A stretch of 64,000 bases of DNA from assembly GCF_000063445.1 (NCBI RefSeq), contig NC_009464.1, positions 2,976,001 to 3,040,000 of the forward strand. Reading direction: 5' to 3'. The position numbers were made by a program, and so were the translations under genes. This stretch comes from Methanocella arvoryzae MRE50. GTDB lineage: Archaea; Halobacteriota; Methanocellia; Methanocellales; Methanocellaceae. Below are positions 17,343 through 29,891 of the stretch, piece by piece; position 1 is the first letter of the stretch; each line of letters begins with the position of its first letter. Below the pieces are notes generated by a model, which saw only the letters and a list, made by a program, of their open reading frames with translations, did not search any database and had not been told where the DNA came from.

Positions 17343-17400
17343 CCTTCTTTTTGGGGCGGCCGGTGCACCACCAGCCTCTCTTTTTCCTGTTTCTGACTCT
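17343..17400. other. Gap between pyk and the rRNA promoters
   Basis: A short region with a T-rich stretch (tttcctgtttctg) but no strong hairpin. No gene is seen. Confidence 0.4.
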
Positions 17401-17404
17401 GCCG

Positions 17405-17441
17405 CAATTTATTTATACCATGCATTGTATTGAGAAGTTCC
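17405..17441 (+). promoter_or_regulatory. rRNA operon promoter P1
   Basis: TATA element tttatttatacc at ~17408-17419. About 26 bases later comes TTCCACACGAAAC, the first of three closely similar initial transcribed segments, so transcription probably starts near 17435. Confidence 0.55.
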
Positions 17442-17494
17442 ACACGAAACCTGCTGGATAACAGCCGGTTGATGTGCGATAGTATGTCAGATTC

Positions 17495-17593
17495 CCATGA
17501 TATTCCATATATCATGGTTTGAGATGCCATCACTCGTTCATATGGCGAATGAACAAAAAGCTATAAATACTAAGTGTGGCATTATGATGTTCC
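17495..17593 (+). promoter_or_regulatory. rRNA operon promoter P2 with two dyads
   Basis: The dyad CCATGATAT/ATATCATGG (17495-17517) is followed by GTTCAT/ATGAAC (17536-17554), then a TATA box CTATAAATA (17561-17569), and TTCCGCACGAAAC starting 29 bases after it at 17590. Confidence 0.65.
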
Positions 17594-17639
17594 GCACGAA
17601 ACGTGCTGTAAAACAGTGCTTAAGTGCGAGTAAAAATGA

Positions 17640-17736
17640 CATGATATAGTCGTATATCATGGTACATATGTCAGTTTTTCATACGACAAATGGTCGGATG
17701 AAAAACTATAAATAGCAATGTGGTGTATGTATGTTC
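17640..17736 (+). promoter_or_regulatory. rRNA operon promoter P3 with two dyads
   Basis: The same layout as P2: CATGATATA/TATATCATG (17640-17661), GTTTTTCAT/ATGAAAAAC (17674-17706), TATA box CTATAAATA (17706-17714), and TTCCCGCAC at 17734. P2 and P3 lie 145 bases apart. Confidence 0.65.
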
Positions 17737-18024
17737 CCGCACAATGCGGGAAAACGTATAACATTAATACATTAGTGAGGAGCTGAGGGGCGCACCTTTG
17801 TGGTGTGGTCGTGGCTTTGATGTTGGTTGGTTGTTCGATATTTCCTTGATTGGTGATTTGGGTTTTGTCATTTCACCAATTGAAGTATATTGAATTAGTA
17901 CATAAGTTAGTGTGTGTACATGCACATGGTAAACTGTGTGTTGGTGTACCGCATCTGATTCCTTGAACTAAGACTGTTAGACTTCTCTTGAGTGGGATTA
18001 ATACAAATGAGCTTTGTGTGCTTA
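17737..18024 (+). other. rRNA leader region
   Basis: Transcribed spacer before 16S. It contains a hairpin CCCGCA/TGCGGG near 17736-17750 and an eight-base perfect stem ATTGGTGA/TCACCAAT (17849-17856 and 17873-17880). The segment gattccttgaac at ~17957 can pair imperfectly with ggttcagaatc after the 16S gene, likely part of the pre-16S processing stem. No gene is seen. Confidence 0.5.
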
Positions 18025-19499
<1,475 letters not shown>

Positions 19500-19840
19500 A
19501 ACGAATCGTGTCCCCAGGACACGAAAAACCCAAAAAGGGGTTCAGAATCTAGTCACCAGTCGGGGAGTCGATAAACAACCAATCACGATATTACATTCAT
19601 CTAATAATCACAGATGATCGGTGCACCACGTAGACACTGTTTATGTGGGAAGGGTTGATGTTCGCAAATAAGGGATCTAAAAAGTATTGGTCTTCTTTCC
19701 AGTTTGCGATCGATGATGCTGTGTAAAGGAATTTTTGCTCTGGACGCTGTATTGGAATGTGAATATGTTCCGATAATAGCAATTAATGTTAGCATAGTTT
19801 AGTTACTGCAAAGAGATAAGATTCGGTAATTCCGATTGTC
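19500..19840 (+). other. 16S-23S spacer without a tRNA gene
   Basis: About 340 AT-rich bases. A hairpin cgtgtcc/ggacacg follows the 16S end, and ggttcagaatc may belong to the pre-16S stem. I looked for a tRNA-Ala, usual at this place in many euryarchaea, and found neither T-loop (GGTTCRAAYC) nor D-arm motifs. Confidence 0.65.
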
Positions 19841-22765
<2,925 letters not shown>

Positions 22766-22925
22766 AACAACAACGAGTACCGGGTCCTAAACACTAACTA
22801 TAACTAACAACTTGTTATAGTCGGGGTTCTCATTCCAAAGCGAAATCCAGAGCGAAACAAGCTTTACACAGACAGTTCAACCAACCGAATCCTTAACTCA
22901 TAAATCATTGTAATTGTTTGTGGGT
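22766..22925 (+). other. 23S-5S spacer
   Basis: A 160-base transcribed spacer containing an inverted repeat around ctataactaacaacttgttatag (22798-22820). No tRNA is seen. Confidence 0.5.
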
Positions 22926-23046
22926 TTTGGCGGCCATAGCACCAGTGTTACACCCGGTCCCATTCCGAACCCGGAAGTTAAGCCTGGTCACGTAATATGC
23001 TGTACTAAGGTACGCGAGTCCCTGGGAACCATAATACGCTGCCAAC
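22926..23046 (+). rRNA. rrf: 5S ribosomal RNA
   Basis: Starts TTTTGGCGGCCATAGC and contains CCCATTCCGAACCCGGAAG. It ends with GCTGCCAA, pairing with TTGGCGGC to form helix I with one G-U pair. About 121 bases. It closes the 16S-23S-5S operon. No tRNA-Cys follows. Confidence 0.94.
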
Positions 23047-23166
23047 CCACCAACAATCAAACACAAACTATCTTATTATTACTATTGTTATAATTTCATA
23101 GCATCAGCTATCACATACTGTTGCATGCTATACTAAAGGCCATATATAATAAAAATAATTTTTCTT

Positions 23167-24144
23167 CTACCTTTTATGATCCAACCAAGTTGCCACTAAT
23201 ACGATTAATAACATCACAATAAGCCATGAGGTAGCTGGAGTGGATACCGGTTCAGCAGCGTCAAATTCACCCACTATCGGCGTAAAAATAACCGCTGGCG
23301 CCTCTAACGGACTCATATACGCTTTAGATAAAACAATGTCTGCTCTCATTACTTTCGTATCCATGTCTAAAGTAACCGTATCATTAAAATCGGCGCCCGC
23401 AAAATATTCAGCTTTTACAGTATATCGTCCAGGTGCCAGATGATGAAACAGATAATCGATCCTTTTTCCTGAAAGGTTCCTATGGAATGATGATTGCGGG
23501 TTATCCGGCCTGTCAACCATTACTCCATCCTGTAGCAAAGACACATTAACACCTGTGACATCATATCCCCTCGCTGTCTTTATAGTTCCAGCAATCGCAC
23601 CGGTGTACGATTGCTGATCACTACTCAAAGTAGGCATGTGATAGCCGGTAAGGGTAATATTCACCATTACTGGATTGTCTATTGCTTCAAGTCGATTTGC
23701 GCTAAGGGTTTCTTCACCGACATGAACGCTCACCGGCTCACCTTTGTAGCCATCTTTTTCGGCAGTCAGAGTATACTCTCCAGGCGCTGTGAACCCAAAA
23801 AGGAAGCTACCTTCTTTTGGAACGCCGCTTATGATACTATAACTGGGCAGGCTTGCCTGTGGGTTTTCAACGCCGGCTAACTGATGTTTCCCTGGCGTCC
23901 AGAGCTGGCCGTTCTGCCATAAAGAGACGTTGGCTTCGGGAACCGGTTTACCGTCCTCATCAAACACGTAACCAGTGATGTACTCAGAGGGTACCGGACC
24001 TTCCGATAGAAATGCGGGAACTGGTTTTTCTGGCTGGTCAGTCACAATCTCGGATTGGGCCAAAACTGATAGCGATGTCAGACCGATAATTGAATAAGTA
24101 ATACAACATAATATGGCAAAGGCTTTGAAAATTTTATTTCTCAT
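23167..24144 (-). CDS. Surface protein with carboxypeptidase-regulatory-like repeats
   Basis: A 325-residue exported protein. The ATG at 24144 is chosen because GAGGAGAT lies just upstream and a signal peptide follows at once (MRNKIFKAFAILCCITYSII). Two or three beta-sandwich repeats resemble carboxypeptidase D-like/CNA-B folds: GYVFDEDGKPVPEANVSLWQ and GTIKTARGYDVTGVNVSLLQ, each closed by APGxYTxxAE. A C-terminal membrane helix and basic end (LIVMLLIVLVATWLDHKR) anchor it. TATA AAATTATATATATAG lies near 24220-24235. It is more AT-rich than its neighbours. A decayed paralogue lies just upstream. Confidence 0.8.
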   Translation of the reverse strand: MRNKIFKAFAILCCITYSIIGLTSLSVLAQSEIVTDQPEKPVPAFLSEGPVPSEYITGYVFDEDGKPVPEANVSLWQNGQLWTPGKHQLAGVENPQASLPSYSIISGVPKEGSFLFGFTAPGEYTLTAEKDGYKGEPVSVHVGEETLSANRLEAIDNPVMVNITLTGYHMPTLSSDQQSYTGAIAGTIKTARGYDVTGVNVSLLQDGVMVDRPDNPQSSFHRNLSGKRIDYLFHHLAPGRYTVKAEYFAGADFNDTVTLDMDTKVMRADIVLSKAYMSPLEAPAVIFTPIVGEFDAAEPVSTPATSWLIVMLLIVLVATWLDHKR

Positions 24145-24235
24145 CGGAATCTCCTCTTTTTCGACGGACGGCCGTATCGAGGATTTGATAACGCCTGCAA
24201 AGTAATCAGTTAATACTCTATATATATAATTTATC

Positions 24236-24393
24236 TCATAAAGTCTCAATTGTATATTGCAATTCAGTCCAATCCTCGGGTCTATTTAGTACATGAGTTA
24301 GCATGATATCAGCTCTCATGGGGGCAACAGCTACATCTGCAGTCAAAGTATACTCGCCGGGCATTGTATATTTCAGATCCGGGAGTCGAATTT
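24236..24393 (-). pseudogene. Decayed 3' remnant of a second surface protein gene
   Basis: On the minus strand an open stretch reads LKYTMPGEYTLTADVAVAP, followed by MRADIMLTHVL, then runs to a stop at 24236. It aligns with the neighbour's LAPGRYTVKAEYFAG and VMRADIVLSKAY, with the intervening residues lost. It has no start, no signal peptide and no anchor. Its end merges into the promoter of the intact gene. This is a relic of duplication or of a replaced gene. Confidence 0.55.
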
Positions 24394-24423
24394 AAAAAGA
24401 AGTAGTAAATTGGGATAAGAAGC

Positions 24424-24594
24424 TTACTTCTCAGAAGCTTCCTTACCCCTCTTTATAAGCTCTCTAACCTTCTGGCCGCCTTTCTTGCCGATGCTTTCAT
24501 AGTAGCCTTCACCGTAGCGCTGCTTGGTGGTTTCGCCACCCTTTTTACCGGCTTCCTTGACGGTCATTTCGCCTTTGCTTCCCTTCTGTGCCAT
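24424..24594 (-). CDS. KGG-repeat stress protein (GsiB-like)
   Basis: A 56-residue hydrophilic protein with two KGG motifs: VKEAGKKGGETTKQRYGEG and ESIGKKGGQKVRELI. This matches the Gly-Gly stress-induced family whose members are linked to desiccation or general stress. The ATG at 24594 is preceded ~28 bases upstream by a TATA box (TTTAAATAT, 24622-24631), so the message is nearly or fully leaderless. The longer frame from 24675 would run through the promoter. Confidence 0.85.
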   Translation of the reverse strand: MAQKGSKGEMTVKEAGKKGGETTKQRYGEGYYESIGKKGGQKVRELIKRGKEASEK

Positions 24595-24749
24595 ATGAAA
24601 TTCACAAACGATTATTATAAAAATATTTAAATGTATGTTACCCATGGAAATAGCGAAAATGCGCTTGTTTATCAACTAATGCTGCAGGCACTTTCCAAAA
24701 AGTTATATTCGTTGTAACCCTATTGAAGGTTGAAACAGGGAGATATAAA

Positions 24750-26519
24750 TTGACCAGATTTTTCGAAGTCACCGCAAGAGACGGCCCTGCCCGTATTGGC
24801 AAACTACTGGTAAGAGGTGGACTGGAAACACCTTACCTGCTAAGCCCTGCCACAGGGGAAGATCTCGTAGTAAACGGTGGCAACAAATGGCTTCACAGTC
24901 CCGTTACAGGTACTGTAGAACAGTTTACTGTTCAACCCTATGTAGGCCTGACACCTAAAGTAAATGAGGATCTTGTCAGGCTTTATCAGCCCGCTGACAT
25001 AGCCTCTGATACACCATCTGCAACCCTTGCACACCCGGATAAAGTGGTTTCTGGGGCAGATATGTATGTCATATCGGGAGTACGCTCGATCGAGGGGGAT
25101 TCACGCGCTCTTTTACACAGTTTCATCCAGATCCGAAATAATTCAAAGCCAGATACTGCGCTATATGTGCCTGCGCTGGCTACGCCTGAGAACGTATCAC
25201 TTTTAATTTACCTGAGCGCAGACATCGTTGATGATGTGCTGACCACCATCAAGGCGTATCAGGGCTTATACCTGACACAGGATGGTGAATATCCGGTCAA
25301 AGATCTTGCGGAGTTGCCATGTACCTGCGATGCATGCACAAAAATGACGGGCGGCCAGAAATCAGATCCAGAGTTACTGGCAGCACATAACCGGGCAAAG
25401 CTTCGGGAAGAGATTAGCCGGGTTAAAATCCACATCAGGAACGGCATGCTGCGAGAGTACGTAGAGAAGCAGTGCCGCTCAAAACCCTGGCTGACCGCCC
25501 TGCTGCGGCTGGCCGATGCAGAGTATACTTATCTCGAGTCCCGCACGCCCACTTACCGATCTTCCGAACTCTTGGCGTGCTCTGCCGAATCCCAGAACAG
25601 AGTCGAAGTCCGGCGGTTTGCGGACCGGCTCAGGCAGCGGTTCAGCTCCGACGGAAAGATTTTGATCATCATTCCCTGTTCAGCTCGAAAGCCCTATTCG
25701 ACCTCTCAATCCCATATGGCCATTATCAATGCACTCGGCAAATACCGCAGGTACGTCCGGGAGATAATCCTGACTTCCCCGATGGGAGTAGTGCCCCGAG
25801 AGCTGGAGCTGGTGTATCCTGCAGCCCATTACGATGTGGCGGTCACAGGAGTATGGGACCTGGAAGAAAGGCACTGGGTATCCGGCTGTCTCCGGGATTT
25901 CATCGATAACAATCGCTTCGAGCGGGTGATCGCTCACGTAGAGGGCCCGTATGTAGAGGTCTGCGCTCAGGCTGACCGGGAAATGATCTTCACCAGTACT
26001 GGCAAGGTCAGCAGCGACGAGTCTCTGAGGGCGCTGGTCGACCAGGTGAAGCTCGTGGTTGACGAGCTTGCTCCGCAGCCCAGGAACTTCGAGCAGTACC
26101 TGCTGGACATGTTCCGGAAGATGGCCGACTACGAGTTCGGAAAAGGTCGGGGTGACCTGCTCGTGCCTCAGAAAGGCATTGTGAAGGGCAAGTTCCCGAG
26201 AATGACCCTGTTCGACGGCAGAGAGCAGCTTTGTACGATTAATCCGGCGTATGGCTCGCTGACACTGACGCTCGAGGGGGCCAGGCGCATGAAACTGACT
26301 GACCAGTACTTCGTCGAGATTACGGATTTCATGCCCAGAGGCAGTATCCTGGCGCCAGGAGTCGTCAACGCAGATCCGCAGATACGGCCGGGGGACGACG
26401 TCTTCATCATCGGTAAGAAGGCTATCGGCGTGGGTAGGGCGAAGATGAGCGGCCGGGAAATGGTGGAAGCCAGTCGCGGCATGGCAGTAGAACTAAAACA
26501 CGTGGAGCCGGTAAAATGA
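24750..26519 (+). CDS. arcS: Archaeosine synthase alpha subunit ArcS (TgtA2-like)
   Basis: Takes part in conversion of preQ0 at position 15 of archaeal tRNAs to archaeosine. The protein is 589 residues from TTG 24750, after AGGGAGAT; TTG 24723 is an alternative. The N-terminal half is a TGT-like domain without full transglycosylase function. The ArcS hallmark PCSARKPYSTSQSH is near residue 308, and a PUA RNA-binding domain closes the protein (~515-589: GSILAPGVVNADPQIRPGDD). It overlaps the next gene by four bases; ArcS and that radical SAM protein form one enzyme complex in related archaea. Confidence 0.9.
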   Translation: MTRFFEVTARDGPARIGKLLVRGGLETPYLLSPATGEDLVVNGGNKWLHSPVTGTVEQFTVQPYVGLTPKVNEDLVRLYQPADIASDTPSATLAHPDKVVSGADMYVISGVRSIEGDSRALLHSFIQIRNNSKPDTALYVPALATPENVSLLIYLSADIVDDVLTTIKAYQGLYLTQDGEYPVKDLAELPCTCDACTKMTGGQKSDPELLAAHNRAKLREEISRVKIHIRNGMLREYVEKQCRSKPWLTALLRLADAEYTYLESRTPTYRSSELLACSAESQNRVEVRRFADRLRQRFSSDGKILIIIPCSARKPYSTSQSHMAIINALGKYRRYVREIILTSPMGVVPRELELVYPAAHYDVAVTGVWDLEERHWVSGCLRDFIDNNRFERVIAHVEGPYVEVCAQADREMIFTSTGKVSSDESLRALVDQVKLVVDELAPQPRNFEQYLLDMFRKMADYEFGKGRGDLLVPQKGIVKGKFPRMTLFDGREQLCTINPAYGSLTLTLEGARRMKLTDQYFVEITDFMPRGSILAPGVVNADPQIRPGDDVFIIGKKAIGVGRAKMSGREMVEASRGMAVELKHVEPVK

Positions 26520-27532
26520 CGCTAAGCGACATCATGAAAGAGCAGCGGAAAAGGCAGAAGATCAACGAGAAGTCCCCGACCGAGGTCGCCGCTTACTGGA
26601 CCGGCGAAGACCTGCTGGACGGCATGCCGACTAAATCTCACACCATCATCTTCCAGACCCGGGGCTGCTACTGGGGCCTCAGGGGTGGCTGCACCATGTG
26701 CGGCTATATCGCAGATGCGGCCGCCCGGCCGCCGACCCCGGAAGATCTCCTGGCTCAGTTCGAGTCCGTCTCCCGCCGGATAGACCATGGTATTGTAAAA
26801 ATATTCACGTCTGGCAGCTTTTTTGACCCTGGAGAGGTACCTGAGCCTGTCCGTGATAAAATCCTCTCTGAGCTCAACCTGTACGCAGATAAGGTCATTG
26901 TCGAGACGAGGCCGGAATTCGTGACCGATAAGATCGTCTCAGCCGCTAAAATGCACGTCGATCGGCTGGAGATCGCCACCGGCCTGGAGACGTCGAACGA
27001 CAACATCCGGCTGAACAGCATCAACAAAGGTTTCCTGTTCAAGGATTTCGTCAGGGCTGCCGAAGTGGCAAAAGCGCATGGTCTGACCACGAAGGCTTAC
27101 CTTATGATGAAGCCGCCTTTCCTGACTGAAAAGGATGCGCTCGAGGATATGGTGCAGTCAGTCATGGACGCGTCGAAATATGCTGAGACCATATCGATCA
27201 ACCTCTGCAACGTCCAGCGTGGCACGCTGGTAGACGAATTGTTCTACCGCAAAGCCTACAGGCCACCCTGGCTGTGGAGTATTGTAGAAGTGCTCAAGAG
27301 GGTACATGGCAAGACTGGCTCAGTGATTACCTCGGATCCTCTGGCGGCCGGCCAGAACCGGGGGCCGCACAACTGCGGCAAGTGCGACTACGAGTTTGCG
27401 GACGCCCTCAGGAAGTATTCCCTGACCCAGGACATATCCGTGCTGAACCAGCTGAACTGCGACTGCAAGTCCTTGTGGCAGAAGACGCTGGAGCTGGAAG
27501 ACTGGACGTTCGGGTCGCCTCTGGTGTATTGA
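26516..27532 (+). CDS. raSEA: Radical SAM archaeosine synthase subunit (RaSEA-like)
   Basis: A 338-residue radical S-adenosylmethionine enzyme. Its cluster motif is unusual, CYWGLRGGCTMC (C-x7-C-x2-C, near residues 51-62), as in the RaSEA/TIGR01210 family. A C-terminal Cys set (CGKCDYEF ... CDCKS) may bind a metal. RaSEA works with ArcS to turn lysine-modified preQ0-tRNA into archaeosine (established for other euryarchaea). The ATGA overlap with arcS means the two are co-translated, which supports the assignment of both. Confidence 0.88.
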   Translation: MTLSDIMKEQRKRQKINEKSPTEVAAYWTGEDLLDGMPTKSHTIIFQTRGCYWGLRGGCTMCGYIADAAARPPTPEDLLAQFESVSRRIDHGIVKIFTSGSFFDPGEVPEPVRDKILSELNLYADKVIVETRPEFVTDKIVSAAKMHVDRLEIATGLETSNDNIRLNSINKGFLFKDFVRAAEVAKAHGLTTKAYLMMKPPFLTEKDALEDMVQSVMDASKYAETISINLCNVQRGTLVDELFYRKAYRPPWLWSIVEVLKRVHGKTGSVITSDPLAAGQNRGPHNCGKCDYEFADALRKYSLTQDISVLNQLNCDCKSLWQKTLELEDWTFGSPLVY

Positions 27533-27548
27533 AGATAAACGCGTACGG

Positions 27549-27580
27549 TGCGCTGTGCATCAACACAGCGCACGCAACTC
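27549..27580 (+). terminator. Terminator of the arcS-raSEA operon
   Basis: TGCGCTGTG (27549-27557) pairs with CACAGCGCA (27564-27572), and a pyrimidine-rich tail ctctctttct follows. It lies 16 bases after the raSEA stop. Confidence 0.6.
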
Positions 27581-27629
27581 TCTTTCTATCATTATACTTA
27601 TTACCTATGCGCTGTAATTATTGAGTGGT

Positions 27630-28133
27630 ATGTGGAGCGAAATCGTCGATAAGTTCAAGGGTATGCCCTCTCAGGAGAAGGTTATCCGTCTGCTGCTGGA
27701 GCGCGGCTTTCAGGTAAACTCTGAAGGCCACGTTGTTTCGGGCAAGGTCGAGATCCCCCATACTCAGATCGCTAAAGATGCAGGCGTCGATCGGCGGGTT
27801 GTCGATGCCACGACTGAGATGATCCTGAAGGACGATACGCTGCGGCGTGTCTTCCAGAACATCAGGTCTATTGCATCGCTCAAAGATGTGGCTCCACTGC
27901 TGGGGCTCGGCGTAATCATCATCCGGGTCGACAACGCTCAGAACGTGGGCATCATCAACGCAGTCACCAATGTCGTGGCCCGATATAATCTGAGCATACG
28001 GCAGGCGGTCACTGACGATCCTTTTTTCTCCGACGACCCCGCCATGACGATCATCACCGGCGATCCGATCCCGGGCGAGATGGTCAGCGATCTCAAGAAG
28101 CTGAAAGGCATCAGAAGTGTCACTATCCAGTAG
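27630..28133 (+). CDS. Predicted regulator with ACT-like domain
   Basis: A 167-residue cytoplasmic protein. Residues ~1-75 look like a small helix-turn-helix (SQEKVIRLLLERGF, then HTQIAKDAGVDRRVVDATTEMIL). Residues ~90-167 form an ACT-type ligand domain (LGVIIIRVDNAQNVGIINAVTNVVARYNLSIRQAV). This arrangement matches the archaeal proteins described as regulators of amino-acid metabolism. The ATG at 27630 is preferred; a TTG nine bases upstream is possible. A TATA-like attatactta at 27590-27600 implies a very short leader. Confidence 0.75.
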   Translation: MWSEIVDKFKGMPSQEKVIRLLLERGFQVNSEGHVVSGKVEIPHTQIAKDAGVDRRVVDATTEMILKDDTLRRVFQNIRSIASLKDVAPLLGLGVIIIRVDNAQNVGIINAVTNVVARYNLSIRQAVTDDPFFSDDPAMTIITGDPIPGEMVSDLKKLKGIRSVTIQ

Positions 28134-28139
28134 GCCTTT

Positions 28140-28197
28140 AAGTGAATCGTCGCACATCAGGGTAGTTTAACCTCAACCATATCGGCGGAGGATTCAC
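28140..28197. repeat. Inverted repeat AGTGAATC ... GATTCACT
   Basis: Perfect 8-base arms at 28140-28147 and 28190-28197 enclose 42 bases in the gap after the ACT-protein gene. They may fold the transcript or be chance. Confidence 0.3.
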
Positions 28198-28262
28198 TTT
28201 CTTCACGATATTCCTGCTGTGAACTTTTATCCCACTGCTGGTCAACAATATTCAGGATACGT

Positions 28263-28568
28263 ATGCCCGCAAGACTTAAAGAGATCGAGAAAATCAACGT
28301 GCAGCTCAAGCCTGAAACCTCCTCGCAGGAAATGCCGCCGGGGCAGAGCAGGTTTGAAGTTCGCGACATTATAGTGGACCGGATAAAGAGGATTGCTGGC
28401 AATGACAGCATTAAAAGGATCGTGCCCATCCAGAACGAAGGCGACCGCAAGACGCAGGACATCGTCTTTGACATGGAAGACGCGTCTTATCTTGTTACGG
28501 TGACTTACAATAATGCGATGACGGAAGGCTGGGTTTCAGACCTCAGGAAAGACCCGAAAAAGTGCTGA
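28263..28568 (+). CDS. Hypothetical protein, 101 residues
   Basis: A soluble, charged protein with no domain I recognise. It has an N-terminal helix (ARLKEIEKINVQLK) and a Pro/Gln/Ser linker, followed by an alpha-beta part ending in DMEDASYLVTVTYNNAMTEG. AGGAT lies seven bases before the ATG, and cttttatccc ~30 bases upstream may be the TATA box. Codon use looks like its neighbours. The frame on the other strand over the same bases is judged a shadow. Confidence 0.6.
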   Translation: MPARLKEIEKINVQLKPETSSQEMPPGQSRFEVRDIIVDRIKRIAGNDSIKRIVPIQNEGDRKTQDIVFDMEDASYLVTVTYNNAMTEGWVSDLRKDPKKC

Positions 28569-28619
28569 CCTGGCTACATTTTTAAGGCAGCATACCTTAG
28601 CCTTGTCGGCCTAACGGCG

Positions 28620-29270
28620 TTAAGCCATCTTTTTCAAGTTGCCGGCAGCCTTTTCAGCATCGCTGCCGTACAGTAAGATTTTACAGGTGCCTATTTCGAC
28701 CTTCTTTTTGTACAGGACATCCAGGCTGCCTATCGCTTCTTCAATTTGTTTTTTGTCGCACGCCCGGCTGTTTATCGATACTTCTACTGGCTTGAATACC
28801 TCGAACTGCAGCTGAATGAGCCTTTTGACGCCGTCTGGCGACCATTTTTCCTCTGCAGTGGCTATCGCCTCGTGTATGGATATGCGGTCTTTGCTTCCCA
28901 TGAGGTTATCGGCCTGGCAGACGATTTTTTCCTCCATCGTCTTTGGCAGGTAGTCTCCAGGCGGCAGTCCGAGATTTACCGCATCCTCATCGGTAAGGCC
29001 TGCACCTATATGCCTCTCTGTGATACGGATAATCCTCTCGTCGACGCCTTCCTGTCTCAGGATGGCCGCACCGATGATCGCATGATCTATACTATGGGTA
29101 CGGGATCGGCCGATATCGTGTAAAAGGGCGCCGGCTTCGACCAGTTCACGGTCGCAGTCGTGCTGTGCAGCCAGCTCCATGGCATAATCCCTGACCGCTT
29201 TGACGTGCTCGATCACGCTGTCGCTGGTGCCATACTTTTTTAAAAGGGCTAAAGCTTCTTCAGGTTTCAT
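28620..29270 (-). CDS. HD-domain phosphohydrolase (TIGR00295-like)
   Basis: A 216-residue metal-dependent phosphohydrolase. H at HVKAVRDYA, the HD pair in GALLHDIGRSRTHSIDHA (~48-65), a following His (TERHIGAG) and an Asp (QADNLMG) supply the HD metal ligands. The C-terminal third is a small extra alpha-beta domain. The ATG overlaps the TFE stop (TGATG), so it is co-translated with that transcription factor. The substrate is unknown; relatives are nucleotidases or phosphodiesterases. Confidence 0.82.
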   Translation of the reverse strand: MKPEEALALLKKYGTSDSVIEHVKAVRDYAMELAAQHDCDRELVEAGALLHDIGRSRTHSIDHAIIGAAILRQEGVDERIIRITERHIGAGLTDEDAVNLGLPPGDYLPKTMEEKIVCQADNLMGSKDRISIHEAIATAEEKWSPDGVKRLIQLQFEVFKPVEVSINSRACDKKQIEEAIGSLDVLYKKKVEIGTCKILLYGSDAEKAAGNLKKMA

Positions 29271-29785
29271 CACTGCGCTAAGCTCTTTTTCAGGTCATCG
29301 ATCCGGTTCCGCAGCGCCTGCTTTTCAGCCGTATTATCGTAATGCATCAGCGGGGTCTCGTCGACAGGGCACACGAAGTTGGTTTCCATGGCGTAGTCAA
29401 AGAGAATCCTGTGAGGCGCCTCTTCCTGGCAGATGTAGAACTCGTTGCTCTCGAACTCGAGTCGTCTCTCCAGCTTTTTTATAAGTTTACGGGCCTCATT
29501 CCTGAGCATGTGCACCGAGTTGTCGAGGTCCAGCTTCCATAGGTAGGTCAGCCAGCCGCTGTCTTTGTCCCTTTCCCTGCGGTACATGGCGAGGTGGTTT
29601 TCGTAGAGGATGTACAGAGTTTTACGCACCAGGTTCAGGTTGATACCGCTTATCTGGGCTACCTGCTCATCCGTGACCTCCTGGTCAGGAACTTTCTCGA
29701 TCATTTTTTCGACCACTGCCATGCCCTCGTCGCCGACGAGCTTTTGGATGTAGCCTCTCACTGCCTTGTTATCCAGAGCTGACAC
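29270..29785 (-). CDS. tfe: Transcription initiation factor TFE alpha, with degenerate zinc ribbon
   Basis: Archaeal homologue of TFIIE-alpha, which stabilises the open complex of RNA polymerase. The protein is 171 residues from GTG 29785 after AAGGTGAA. The winged helix (residues ~1-95, VTDEQVAQISGINLNLVRKTLYILYEN) is normal. The zinc ribbon (~115-150) normally has two CxxC pairs, but here shows only FYICQEEAPHR and FVCPVDET, so two of four Cys are lost. The remaining fold may persist without zinc. It is followed by the HD protein gene. Confidence 0.9.
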   Translation of the reverse strand: MSALDNKAVRGYIQKLVGDEGMAVVEKMIEKVPDQEVTDEQVAQISGINLNLVRKTLYILYENHLAMYRRERDKDSGWLTYLWKLDLDNSVHMLRNEARKLIKKLERRLEFESNEFYICQEEAPHRILFDYAMETNFVCPVDETPLMHYDNTAEKQALRNRIDDLKKSLAQ

Positions 29786-29891
29786 AATTTCACCTTAAAT
29801 AAGATAGTTAGAAAGATGGTAGTTTTACTATAAGTATAATCCCGATATACAGATATAAAATTTACTTGCGGTATCTCAGTATCAAGGCAGA

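Noticed and set aside
19500-19840. tRNA gene in the rRNA spacer
   Set aside because: No T-loop or D-arm motifs and no acceptor stem pairing were found by eye.
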